A DNA stretch of 64,000 bases from Nematostella vectensis. Lineage: Eukaryota; Cnidaria; Anthozoa; Actiniaria; Edwardsiidae. The position numbers were made by a program, and so were the translations under genes. The stretch spans positions 8,705,719 to 8,769,718 of the forward strand of contig NC_064046.1 in NCBI RefSeq assembly GCF_932526225.1, written 5' to 3'. Shown piece by piece: positions 47,823-59,936 of the stretch; within the stretch, counting starts at the first letter, position 1, and the number at the start of each line of letters is the position of its first letter. A model generated the notes under the pieces. The model saw only the letters and a list, made by a program, of their open reading frames with translations. It searched no databases and was not told the DNA's origin.

Positions 47823-50800
47823 CTAGCAGTCTCTAGTCTGTGGAGTGCTTGGAAGGGATGCGGTCAGGTAGTGGTTGACTGAGGATGTGCACGCCATGTC
47901 GTCCTGAAGAAGGACATCGACCACCTTCTTCCACCTGTCAAAACTGATGCAAGAGCTCTGTTCCAGGGCAGAACAATCCTTGCCCCGTCTCAGATAGTGT
48001 GTCTTCCAGAATTCAAGAAGTCTCCTGCAGAAACAAAGACAGCACATTGAGCAAAAGAAAAATAGAAGAATCTACAAAAAAATCATCTCAAATTATTTTC
48101 ACAAAATACTGATTGAGCAAATTATTTCCCAGCTTTAGTGCAGTGTTTAAAATACCTACAGTGGCTTCTATTATATAAAGTTATTGCAATTATTTGAATA
48201 AAGGTCTAAATACCTCAAGTTCTTCATGATAAAGCCAGGGTTCTTGTGCAATTTCTCCTCCCGGACAAAGGCACTCAGGTACATGGGTAGGTGGCCTTGC
48301 TTGTATGCAAACATCAAGAAGACGAGTGTCGTGTTGAGACAGCTAACATTCTCCTGTCAACAGAAAGACATAAGATTAGTAAAGGAAAACAGCTCAGACA
48401 AGAGCAAAAAGGCTAATGATGTTGCTTTCACTGCAGATAATGTAATCGCAAGATTCCAAGATTTCTACATTTTAAAACTACCTAAATCCATGAAATCCAA
48501 CATAAGACAATAAGACTTTTTGTGTGTTATGAATACTGGTCAATTGTGGCCATGATGTTTACCTGAGTGAGAGTTGTGACGGTGATGGAGTTGATCAGCT
48601 TGTACAGAAGGTACATTCTCTGTTCCCAGTCATTGATGAGTGCACTCAGTCTACAAGCTTCAGTAGGGACACCTGTAAGTTGATAAAATAAAGATCAATA
48701 TACTTCAAAAAATGAGTCTTCAATTTTTTCACCCTTTATTTTAATCTCTGGAATCAAACATTCTTTCGCTCTAGTTTTTTAATCTCTGGAATCAAGAGGT
48801 GCTTGTTTCCATGACGAATTAATGACAAGATGTTTGTTTGCATGACAATCAAATGAGATGCTAAACATGATAGTGCTAGAAGACATCAAGTACTTACCAC
48901 CAAATGGTGATTCAAGGAAGTGTTCCTGGCTTAGTATCAGGCATCTGATCAGCATGTTGGAATCCACTACATTGGACGTCAATATTGACAGGAACTTTTC
49001 AAACTGCTTGTCAGTCACGACAGAGTTGAAGATCTTGAAGGCGACCTCATTGAACTTCATCAGCTCCCCAAGCAGGTCAAAGCTGCTCTGAAGGATCTCT
49101 TTGGGTTTGAGCTCAGGGCTAGTAATGTGCTCAACAAGATGCTAAAAAGATAATAGAGTCATTAGTTTTCCTTTTTAAGAAAAAGAGTGATACATAGGGT
49201 GAAGATTCAGTGTCAGATGATACACTTGTACTAAGAGAGAAGAATATAGAGATTAAGGGAATGAGTTTAAGAGGTTTTTATAGTCCTTTTCATACCTCTA
49301 GTAGACCTCTCTTAATTAGGAACAGCTGATCACCAATGGAAGACCGGCCACGTAAGAACCCCTCAATCGCTCGTGACAACCAGAACCTTAGCGCTGCCGT
49401 CGCTGGGGTCTTCACAAGCACCTCCAGGATCTTAGACAGCAGACCTTTCTCACCAGTGCAGCACCGCTTCCTTTGAACACAACAAGAGAAAATGGTAAGA
49501 TGAAAATGCTGAGAATGTTTTGTGTGAGGTCTTGGAACTGGATAGCCTAGTTACTGTAAGGTTTCACATGGTGCATCAGTTATACTTGATCTAGAGCACG
49601 TCATTTATATTACAGTACTTTACTTACTTGTTGATTGCTAAGAGATTACTAGGGACTTCTCTGTCATTTTGTCCTACAAAATCAAAAAGCAGCAGTTAAA
49701 AAAAATGTTACAAAACATATTCAGGCAAGTCTTCACCTCTCCATGATTTTATTTTTGTTGTTGTACACTGAAAAATGAAAACTTCACTTACTGTAGATGT
49801 CAATCAGCTCATCAACTTCACGTGGGGACAAGAGGAGGTGCTTGTTCTCATGACGATCACAGAAGCTGTGGACTAGTCTTAGGAACTGGATTTTCAGTGC
49901 TGTTTCCTGAGTTAAAAAATAGAAGTTAGGATGTTTTAGATTTATTGGTTTCACTTCACTTCTCACTGCTGCATTTGAGATCACTTTTCATTCACTATCT
50001 TTCTACCAAGTTGTGCTTCAAACATGAACTAATTCTTATTACAGATGCAATATATGATGACTTTTCCTTTATTATCCCTCCATCATACTGTGTGATAAAC
50101 AAGAGCTAATTCGTTTAGGTTACTTACAGGAGTGCACTCATGATCTCCTTCAATCTCCATCAGACCTCTGTTTGCATTTGTATGTTGCCATATGATGTTG
50201 TCGAACAGCTCACACATGCCAGGGATCAGTCGCAGCTCTGAGAGTTTAGACTGAACTGTCTGCTTGTGTTTTCCCGTCAAGAAAAGGCAGAGGACGTAGA
50301 ATACTTCAACTTTGTACATGACCTCATGCATCAATTTGAGAGAGCGAGACAGTGAAGGCATTGCATGCTCATCAATTTCTGTGGAAAAAAAACCACCATG
50401 AATATCAGTCTGCAATATCTCTGTTTGATATAACTTAGATTTTCCTGCCAAAGTTGTTCAAAAAAGCTATATTAATCCTATAGATACTAGAGTTGCTCGA
50501 GTCAAGATCATGCTTTGCTTCCAAGCCTAATCTAGGTGTTACTATAATAAAAATACCTTCATTACCAAGCATATCCTCAAGAAACGCATGAAATCCAAGC
50601 CATTCCATTAAACCATCACGACCATTCCCGAACATTGATGGCCAAACAGGAGCATCAGCTGAATCAAATAAAATATGAAGTCTATTACAAAAAGGATAAA
50701 CTCTAAATAACTACAAACATAAGATTTATTGAACACTTACATAAACTTCTACACGCCAGCTTTACTAGTCTTGCAAGAAATTCAGGGATTCTGATAAGGC

Positions 50801-53135
50801 TTTCTATAAATACAACAAGATGGGTTTAGGATGTATTTGAGTGAGATATCTTGAGGCTGTTTGGGAAATAAATTTGTGTTTAGTTCAGATGACATGATTG
50901 GGAGTTTACCTTGGTTACTATCAGCTAATTCTTTCTGGTCCTGTCCTTTCCTTTCTTGTTCATCTTGAGCTAATACTAAAGTGGCAAACAATGAGTTTAA
51001 TTAACAACATATTAAGACCAAGGCACATCAGGCGTATGGATCTCTTGGGAACCATATCTATAGTGTTACTGTATGATACATTGTATTACACATGTTTTGT
51101 GATCGGTTTAAAGACATTGAATTTCTTACATGTGCTTCTGTCTTCAACTGCCTCCATATCTGTCAAGGTGAATGATAACACCCGGCAGAAATTGGCGAGT
51201 CTTCCATATTCTAATGTTGAAATAAGTTGTTTCAGGTTTCCTGAAACAAAATAACAAAATAAAAGAGTGAAACCAGGTCTTTTTTTCTCAAGTATAACAC
51301 ATTTAGCCAATTCAGTTTCCACATAACAATGCATGCAAGTTAATAAAACTAAAAAACATACCTATAGATTCTAAATCAATTAATTCCTTCTTTGCGGCTA
51401 AGATATCCTCAAGAACAGAAGCAGCATTCCTACAAATGACAAAAGAGTAGTATTAAGAGCTAATCTAAGCTTAAGTATTGGGATTTGCAAACAGAGGGAT
51501 TTATCATCATCAACATCATTACCATCATCATCATCACTACCACCAACATTATCATTGTTACCCCTATTGACAAATACTCACATAAAAGTCCTCTGTTGTT
51601 GTAGAAAAGTGAATAAATGGGTGATCAGTTCATTCTTCTTGGCCAATGCAGCAGCGATACCATCAACAGTAAGGCACAGATTATGAAGAATTTCTAAGCA
51701 AGTCGCACGGAGCAAGTCAACCTGAACAGGTGCCACTATTGAAAAAGATTATAAAATCATAAGAATGACTGGCAATTGAGAACATCTTATTTGAAATTGT
51801 AAACATTGTCACTCTTGCATCTCAATTTCGTCTTTTTTGAACACTCAGTGGAAACTCACCATTAACTGTTCGGCCTCTGGATTTTGTAGAAGAATTAGCA
51901 GGGTGAAATAACAAACTTATGAGCATCTGGGAAAAATTAAGAGTAGAGAAAATTAAAACAAGGTCACAAAATAAAATACAACAGTGCATGTCGGTCGCTA
52001 CAGTGTAGTCGGACATAATGTTAATAGCAAGTTTAAATTTCCCTGTTAAACAATTCTGATTTTAGGAGATTTGTAATTTCCATGTGTATATTCGAACGCA
52101 TTCCATTAAAGAACACATTTATAGTGAGTGGTGTACATAGCACGTGACGTACTACTACAAAAACTATAAAGTTGTTGTAAAATTATAGGTCTGCAACAAT
52201 AATAATATTGAATGCACTGGTAAAATCCGAAGCTTATATAATCCTCAGTGAAAGTCAGGATTGGAAGTCACAATTATGATTACCTATGTAATTACAAAAG
52301 TTGTTTTTATCCCCTCCCGATCAATTAGTAAGTCGGGCCTTAACATCAGTTGTCTGGCACCACGCGAGCAAACAAACTAAATGAAATATATTGCTGAAAC
52401 TTTGCAAAAACTTCGATAGGAGAGACTTATTTTCTGTGACGATGTTGAAAAACATGGTATTATCGACATCAGCTGAGTTCTATCGTGTGTTTTGTTTATG
52501 AATGTTTGCAAGTACCTCGACTCCTCCAAACAAATTGACAATCTTCCCAGCCTTGAATTTTTCGTTTTCTAACTTCATGCTTGGAAAATTGCATTCCGGA
52601 CCTGGAGGGATTCCTTCTTGATTCAGCGATTCACACAATTCCTGCGATGAAGCAAAATATGACATGAATATTAACTAGGGGAGACGTCTGGCCTTTCTAT
52701 GACACACTTTCGAACCATTCACTCGAAATAACTTTTCACCAAAAGGAAGAAGCAGTCGAAATGTTATATAATCCCTCCAGGATAAAATTAGTCATGTAAC
52801 ATGTCCCATTCCAAAGTGTAATGATTCTAACCTCGAGCAATTTTGTACAGCGAGGAACGTTCAATCGATCTCCCGAACGAATCTGTCTCTGGATTTTCCT
52901 GAGCAAAGAGGGAACGCCATCCAGTCTTAGTCGACGATCTGTCTCCTCGACGAACGCATCAGGCAGCTAGGAAAATAAAGAAAACATCAGCAACATTATA
53001 GCTGAGGAAATCAAAACTATATTCGGTCGTAAGAACTTTACAGACCTGAAATACTCTCATGGAAGAGCCGGATACTCTGGACTGCATGATCTGGCTCGCC
53101 AAATTCTTATCACAAGAACGATTCCTTACGGCCAT
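47823..53135 (-). CDS. TRPC4AP: Transient receptor potential channel 4-associated protein (TRUSS)
   Basis: In vertebrates TRPC4AP is a substrate receptor of a CUL4-DDB1 ubiquitin ligase and a TNF-receptor-associated scaffold. Exons: 53135-53046, 52966-52832, 52641-52516, 51926-51860, 51735-51582, 51429-51362, 51240-51130, 50975-50910, 50803-50741, 50658-50557, 50378-50128, 49906-49792, 49673-49628, 49470-49296, 49141-48898, 48672-48563, 48353-48214, 48024-47823. Every junction is GT-AG and in phase; total 754 residues (human 797). Blocks recognised: GVPSLLRKI, VNLFGGVEVL-type (VNLFGGVE), RLANFCRVLSFTLTDME, LKLMHEVMYKVEVFYVLC, LRLIPGMCELFDNIIW, LKIQFLRLVHSFCDRHENKH, SFDLLGELMKFNEVAFKIF, VDSNMLIRCLILS, and C-terminal EQSSCISFDRWKKVVDVLL. 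The protein is alpha-helical and armadillo-like. Start ATG 53135 is the first codon of the exon and gives a family-like N-terminal length. Confidence 0.96.
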
Positions 53136-53302
53136 GTTTGATCCAAATTACCAAAAAAACTTTCGAACTTATCGTAAATTTTGAGTTATCTTAAATTACT
53201 CGTGAGATCGCTGTGACTAGCACGGAGATTTCAGTAAGAACTGATTGCTTCTTCCAGCCTCCATTCTAACCTTATATATCCCCGCGGTGAATAAATTTCG
53301 CT
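53136..53302. promoter_or_regulatory. Short divergent intergenic region upstream of TRPC4AP
   Basis: 167 bases separate the TRPC4AP start from a plus-strand ORF. TATATATCC-like AT sequence occurs at about 53272. A shared promoter is inferred from spacing only. Confidence 0.35.
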
Positions 53303-53644
53303 ATGACAATGTCCCTCCCGCTTTCGGCACGCGACCAATTGCCGACGCCGATAGAAATAAGCCGCAGCAACGCTCCAATGGAAACCGCCGTACTATCCAG
53401 TGTCTGTGTGTTCGTTCAAGCGCTATCGGCAATGGCCGACGGTGGTGCTAATTCGATCAACTTCACAACCCCTTTTGAGCCAAAATTCCTATGGGAAAGA
53501 ACACCGACACAGAGTCGACTTATTTCCTTACAGACAATAACACTTTTCCCAGGTTCCATCCACAGAAATGGGACTGTATTTGTCGAGTTTTTGGTTAGAA
53601 AACTTCTGAACCACCATTTTGTCCAGGGAGTCTTCCCAGAGTAA
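53303..53644 (+). CDS. Small unrecognised ORF divergent from TRPC4AP
   Basis: 113 codons ending in TAA at 53642-53644. An internal methionine at about residue 44 (MADGGANSINF) has a better start context than the first one. No signal peptide, membrane segment or family motif is recognised. AATAAA follows the stop within about 10 bases. The sequence CCAGAG|TAA overlaps a weak donor (A|GTAATT), so it could instead be the first exon of a longer gene. CpG-rich composition and promoter position argue it is at least transcribed leader sequence. Function unknown. Confidence 0.35.
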   Translation: MTMSLPLSARDQLPTPIEISRSNAPMETAVLSSVCVFVQALSAMADGGANSINFTTPFEPKFLWERTPTQSRLISLQTITLFPGSIHRNGTVFVEFLVRKLLNHHFVQGVFPE

Positions 53645-54387
53645 TTGGTATCAATAAAAGAAATAATTAAAGTCTATGATTACAGTATATGTCTTAATGT
53701 GGGTCCCAATATATTTTTTTATATCAGTGCGAGAACGGGCTATTTGACTAGCACTCCCTTATTAGAACAATATATGAGGTGATAAAAAAGCGGCAGAAAA
53801 ACATGTCCAAAAACACCACATACAGACCGTATTCATTAAAAAAAAGTTTTAATCTAGTAAAGGATAATGTATAAAAGGATAATCAGGGATTTAGTAAATC
53901 GCAAGCAGAGCCAAATAAGAAGACACGTTCTCACACTTTCGATCCTGGAATATGCATGTCTGGCCATGTCTGCCTGAGTGTAACTCGATTTCCGGCATTT
54001 CATTCCAGGCTTTTGTGTGGTAGTGTTAGTTCGACACAAAAAGTTTGCACAATTAGATTTACTAAACGGCAATCACTGCTGGTGCAACATTTATATAATC
54101 CGGATTCAGGTTGTCTAAATGGGAGGTGGATGATCGCCGGATAGACGGCTTATAACTGATCCAGTGGTTCTTGGTAGGTCACTAGAGGTATCTTACAATA
54201 CTTCACGCTGATAATTGGATTTGTCGCGTCAGCAAAATCAAGCAGGCGAAGGAAGTACCTTCCGTCCCTTAGACATTTAAATTGTCTTCAAACAAAGAGA
54301 CTCAGATAGAAAGATATCCACCCCCCCCCCCCCCCTATATTCGCCCCTGCCTGGGATTAGATTCAGCAATGGAATCACACAAACTAG

Positions 54388-54560
54388 GCCGTAGCAGGCC
54401 TCGAAATATTGGGGGGGGGGCGGGCACAATACAGAAACATTAAGACACTATGGGAGGGGGCATAGCCACGCCCCTACTGGTCATTTCCTTATAATTTTTC
54501 AAAATATTGTGTGTGTGTGTGGGGGGGGGGGGGGGGGGGGGGGGGGGCTACGGCCCTGCT
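54388..54560. mobile_element. Dispersed element with GT and poly-G runs
   Basis: Copy of the element at 43090: GGGCACAATACAGAAACATT, CACGCCCCTACTGGTCATTT, then (GT)n and about 27 G before CTACGGCCCTGC. Confidence 0.72.
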
Positions 54561-55110
54561 TTAGCATCGTAAGGCGATAGCTACTCCGAGACAAAAGTTT
54601 TTACAATTACTTTCTAAATATTTCCTGGTGAATAAAACCCTATCCGGTGATGGTTCAGCAATGCCGGTAGTTGGGCAAACAAATCACACTATGCTCTATA
54701 GTGTCGGAAGCGTAATACCATACCACAGTAGTCAAGACTAAAGGGATTTGTGTTTCATCGAGTTTTTTTTTCAGTTTTCGCTAAAAAGCCAGCCCAAATG
54801 TCGCCGAACACATGTTAATGTATCGCCCAGAATTTAGGCATACACCAGAAATACTCCGCCATGTGTTAAATCTGATTTATCTCCGTAAGACATACCTACC
54901 TGATATTGTTTTACAAAGACATGTTAGACCGATCACCTGCAAAGTTATTTGCGCTAGTTGTTTAAATTTATGTTTAAACACCACGTTTAAGGAGTCAGGC
55001 GTCGCCAATGTATATGTGAAAGGCCTTGAAAAAATATACGTTTTTTGTGTTTGTTATTTTTATGCACACATCGTCGTGCGAGAAATTACAAATGCAAATG
55101 CACACACATA

Positions 55111-55992
55111 TACAGTCGATTGACAAAAGGTTGTCCTCAACCGGCTTCGCGACTACGCGACAAGCCCGCATGTAAGCATGGGTAAAGACCACTGGAGCGT
55201 CTAGCTGCATATATTAGCCAACGCATAACTTCAGTCTTACCGTACAGTACTACTAGACTCAAAACGTTTTTTACCACCGGTGACAACCACTCGTGACAAA
55301 ACCACTGGTGACAAAACCACTGGTGACAAAACCACTGGTGACAAAACCACTGGTGACAAAACCACTGGTGACAAAACCACTGGTGACAAAACCACTGGTG
55401 ACAAAACCACTGGTGACAAAACCACTGGTGACAAAACCACTGGTGACAAAACCACTGGTGACAACCACTCGTGACAAAACCACTCGTGACAAAACCACTG
55501 GTGACAATCACTCGTGACAAAACCACTGGTGACAACCACTGGTGACAAAACCACTGGTGACAACCACTGGTGACAACCACTGGTGACAACCACTGGTGAC
55601 AACCACTGGTGACAACCACTCGTGACAACCACTCGTGACAACCACTCGTGACAACCACTCGTGACAAAACCTCTCGTGTGACCAGTATCACTCAGCAATT
55701 GGTTTCATATTTTCGCCTCGAATATTGTAGATTTGAACAATCCAAAACTACCTAAATGATACCTTTCCTGAGATAAAAATCCTGCTTATTTCATCCAATG
55801 GTTTGTTCAGAAAGTATCGTTATTCTGAAGCGATTTTCTTAATGAGCGGCGTTTACTGCACAGCGATTGACTATGATGATATTGGCTAATATATGCAGAT
55901 AAGCGCTTCAGTGGTCTTTACCCATGCTTACATGCGGGCTTGTCGCGTAGTCGTACAGCCGGTTGAGGACAACCTTTTGTCAATCGACTGTA
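55111..55992. mobile_element. Foldback transposon with 111-bp terminal inverted repeats
   Basis: 55111-55221 and 55882-55992 are inverted copies with only a few differences. Both ends read TACAGTCGATTGACAAAAGG inward, through GTTGTCCTCAACCGGCT, GACTACGCGACAAGCCCGCA and CATGGGTAAAGACCACTG to ATATTAGCCAA. The 660-base centre is mostly a 15-bp minisatellite. There is no transposase, so it is a non-autonomous element; the superfamily is not assigned. Confidence 0.9.
55268..55672. repeat. 15-bp and 13-bp minisatellite inside the foldback element
   Basis: ACAAAACCACTGGTG is repeated about a dozen times, then ACAACCACTGGTG and ACAACCACTCGTG variants. Long open frames on both strands are repeat shadows. 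Confidence 0.95.
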
Positions 55993-57823
55993 TGCCAGCC
56001 TAGTCCAAGGCGTTCTTATCGGGTTTCCTGTGGTTGGGTTTCCTGTGGATGGTAAGAGTTGTGACGTCACAGGAAACCATCTCCCCGAACGCCTAGTGAA
56101 ATTCGCCAAATCCATAATGGCGACCAGAGAATAGCGAATATTATACTGCAGGGAAATCAACCTTATGCAAAAGTAGCAAACGAAGTAATACGTTCAAAGA
56201 CGCTTGTATTTTATGGGTTGGCTTGGCTGTTTTGCCTCGAAGATTCGATGAGATGTTTGGAGGAGTTTGTTCCACGCATAACCTCACACATGCTCATATT
56301 GGTCATCTTTTATAATTTCTCAGCGGTGTTCAGAACGAACTGACACTCTTGGTAATGACTTATTTTAGCTGTTTTAATGTCAAATTTAGTTTCAAATGTT
56401 ATACTTAAATTTTTAGTTTGTTGGCGATGATAATTTTTTCTATGAAAGAAATAAGCAAATAGAAACACTGCAGCTTTTGTTTTGTTTTTAACTGTAATTG
56501 TTTTTCGGAATGTTCAGTTCCACCTTGTCCTCATGTTCCACCTTTGTCCTCATGTTCCACCTTTGTCCTCAATAGCTAGTTGATAATCTTATCCGGGTGT
56601 TGTTTTAGCAATGAAGTGTTAGTATTTGAAGCCTTTTCAAATGGCATCCCAGCTTCTTTCAAAGGGAACAACCTTTGGTCTGAAAAAAATAAAACTATTT
56701 GATATTTTTTACTCAAAAAGTTTGTTTAAGTCTTCTGAAGGGGACTGAATTTGTATTTTATTTTCATTGTTGCCACTAAATTTACCCTTAAAAATCACTC
56801 CAGTATATCCCAAGTTGCCCTTAGCTTTAACAGATCAGATGATTGTATAAAGGCTTTTATTAGACAATTTTTGTGTCCCTCCTATAATCTCACAGAGAGC
56901 TGCATGTGCTGGTAGCGATAGAAAGAAATAGTAAATGGCCAAAATATTAGTTTCTGGTAGGAATAGATGGGACACAATGATGACATTTCAATTAGTTTAT
57001 GTTATGCGAGAGTTGAAAACTTTACTAAAGAATAATGTTATCAAGCAAGTAAGCAGACCTGTAGCTAGGTGAAGAAGAGGAATTTGGTCAAACTAACCCA
57101 CTTAACTGGGAGTTGTGTTCAAATGAAAGATAAATTAGTATCACTGTAGGCTAAGGGGAACTGGGATACCTAGGTAGTACCACTGCAACAGAACAAACCT
57201 GAGAGAAAAATGGTTTGCTGAAAAGTTAAACTTAACCCCTAAAAAAATCTGGCTATAATGGCCCATGATTTTCAAAATACATCCCACCAGGCTAATGTTT
57301 TTCAACAGCTACTCTTGTAAAACAATGAGCCCCCCACCTTCCCCACCCCAAATAAAAAAAAAATGAAATAAAAAACATCCATTATGCAAACGTCCCTGTA
57401 ATGAATAAACTGCTCAAGTGGCTTCGGAGACCTAACAAAAATCTCATTAGACACATTCGTTTAGTATTCTACAGGATTGATCAAAGGATTCTATATGCTG
57501 GCTGCATATGGCTGCATAAAATCAAAACACGATGGATTTCGATTCTTGACTTCTCCACATTTATTAAAATAACTTTAGTTATACACGGAAATATAACTCG
57601 CAAAGAAGTAAAAAGAAATACAAATGAGAACAACTTAGCTGTAACAAGAGGAAAGTGGCATGGAACCCTCCAAATGTGTAGAGGATGCTTTCCTTTCTCG
57701 GGAAACAAGCCCTAAGTCGTGAAATGACGAATATCTAAGCCGTGAGGTCGATGCGTAGGCAAGGTAAAAATCAGGGACCGTTTTGAGAAATCAGGGACTT
57801 TTGGCGAATTTCACTCGTTCTGT

Positions 57824-57879
<56 letters not shown>
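57824..57879 (+). repeat. 56-base poly-G run
   Basis: Uninterrupted G from 57824 to 57879, followed by AAGGGGAGCTC. The flanks (CACTCGTTCTGTG; CAGCACAGGAAACCGGGTAA) look like a dispersed repeat. Exact length should be treated with caution because homopolymers are error-prone. Confidence 0.85.
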
Positions 57880-57880
<1 letters not shown>

Positions 57881-59936
57881 AGGGGAGCTCGTTCCAGCCC
57901 CCAGGCTACCAGCACAGGAAACCGGGTAAGAACGCCTGGGACTAGGCTGGACTGTATGCATCGCCTGGCTTGTTTCCACGATCAGCATCTCGTCGTGTTC
58001 TCGTTTGATCGAACTGATTCCTGGTGGAAATATCAGAAATGCAATAAACATATATGGAAAGATATGACGAAAAAAACGAATATGATGTAAGGTTTCGTGT
58101 GTATATCTGTATACCTGTCTTTCTATATAAGTCATTTTCACTAGATGACGATTTGGTCTTCTTGTTGGACAAGAATGATCGCCTATGAGATCGAAATTGC
58201 GCCGTGTTTTATGGCAATAATTCTTGTTTTATTTTCAGGGAATTCTTTAAAATGTTACTTTAATACTTCTTATACAATATTTTTGATTGGTCAATAAGCA
58301 TTCTCGAATTTTTTTTTCTGTTTTTGCGGCGTAAGGCACAACGGAGGGCAAACCAAGGGTCGCAAACCAACTCGCGGCGGCCTTTCTATCATGACAACAA
58401 AAGTGCGGAACATGCCGACCAGTCAGACAAAAGTACCCGAACGCCGCGATTGCCTGCAAACAATACTGCGCATGAGCAACAATGGAATACGGTATTCAAC
58501 GCTCGCCGGCCATTTTCAGAAGTCTTTTATTGCGCCGGCGCAGAACAAAAGGCGGGAAAAACAGTCATGGGATTGAATTCGCCGTCTTCAACCTTGTAGA
58601 GCTTCAAATCAACTAACCTTAGACGTAGCGTTGTTTTAATCCATTTTGTCTCTTATTACAACTCTATGCGCGTCTGTTGCGTATCTGCTTGCCAGTGAAC
58701 TCCGAGCTTAACTAGATTTTTCGACAACCACTTAAAAAGTCAAATGAGAATCTACCGAAGTACACCTGAATAACCATAAGTCCTTTTAATATAGGTGGAG
58801 GCCTAAAGCTGAAAAAGGCGAAGGAACGCCCATTGTTTGTTTTTTTCATTCTCAAAAAAAGATCTTAGTGCGTTTTTGTTAAACAGTTTGGGCTATTTTC
58901 TGGAAAAATGCTTAATGTGAGCAGTGGCCCTGTTAACCGCTAATCTGTCAGCCTAGTAAAAACCAACTGCAAGGCGACTTTTGTACTGGTAAATGAAGTA
59001 TCTTTGCATTAAAATGGTAGCTTCAAGATTTTATCGCCTGTCTTCCAAAATTAGAAGAAAACAATAACAAGGTTGTGGCTGGCTAAGCCTCTTTACTTGA
59101 AAGTCAGTCAAGAATTCAAACCTGGGCACCAGCATGGGGGGGGGGGGGGGGCAGTGCAAGTACCACAGGCTAACCGTGTTTTTTTAAATGCTTCATCTAG
59201 AAATTGTATGGAGGTACTGAAGTTATCAGAACAACGACACAGATAAGACTCCAAAGGTGCACCTTTATTACACTTTTTTTTTTTCAATATGCAAACTTCG
59301 ACTGGTCGGCGCTTTGACCCTATACTTTGTCCGGTAATAAATACACTTTGAAAAGCTTAATCTGACTGGAAGTAAAATGTTCACCGATGGGTATGTGTAC
59401 TGATGTATGTTGTTCTTGGTTGCCGTTCCTGGGTTTACCACTTTTGGCGAGTTTTCAAGGGCTTTGCGAAGCCTAACATCATCAATAGCAACAACGAAAG
59501 AAAAGCCAATGACATTCAACGGCCAAGATGTCATTTCACCACCTGATCTGATCACGGGCGATAGGATAGCCCCAGTCTTAACGAGGTTTGTGGCTGTTTA
59601 AAGGGTTTCTAAGGGTTCTTCAAAGATCGGAGGGTATATTAGGATCATTTTAAAGGTGAGAAAAGTGTAAACTGGCTCAGGTTTAGCGGGTATCAATAGT
59701 TCACTAGATGAACACAAATAACGATTCTGATTGAATTTAAATTTTCAAATACAGATAATTTTATAAAGACTGGGACTATCCTAGCGTCCGTGGTCGTGGG
59801 TCGAGTTTCGGCTGAATGTATGGGACAACCCTCTTCTATGCAGGCGTTTACACTATGTATACTATTTAGAGTTGTCTCAGTAGCGTATAAATTACTTTGC
59901 TTGATTTCCCCGCCATCTTCCCCGTAGGTTCTGCCA

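Larger units (their letters stand above)
53645..59936. other. 6.3-kb intergenic region rich in inverted-repeat elements
   Basis: No supported gene. It holds the poly-G element 54388-54560, the large foldback element 55111-55992, GTTTCCTGTG-rich repeat fragments at about 55995-56110 and 57890-57950, a 56-base G run at 57824-57879 and a CpG-rich patch at about 58325-58570. The last part (about 59260-59936) is probably the UBA2 3' untranslated region, with a minus-strand AATAAA at about 59260. Confidence 0.6.

Noticed and set aside
54812-55123. 103-codon ORF running into the left arm of the foldback element
   Set aside because: Runs through non-coding repeat sequence and shows no domain.
55137-55698. 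VVLSPVVLS and HQWFC frames
   Set aside because: Translations of the 15-bp minisatellite inside the foldback element.
57401-57715. 104-codon ORF in the intergenic region
   Set aside because: AT-rich chance frame with an opposite-strand frame of similar length and no recognisable motif.
58324-58599. 91-codon basic ORF in a CpG-rich patch
   Set aside because: No family resemblance, overlapping frame open too, no neighbouring exon evidence; could be a repeat or an unannotated promoter.
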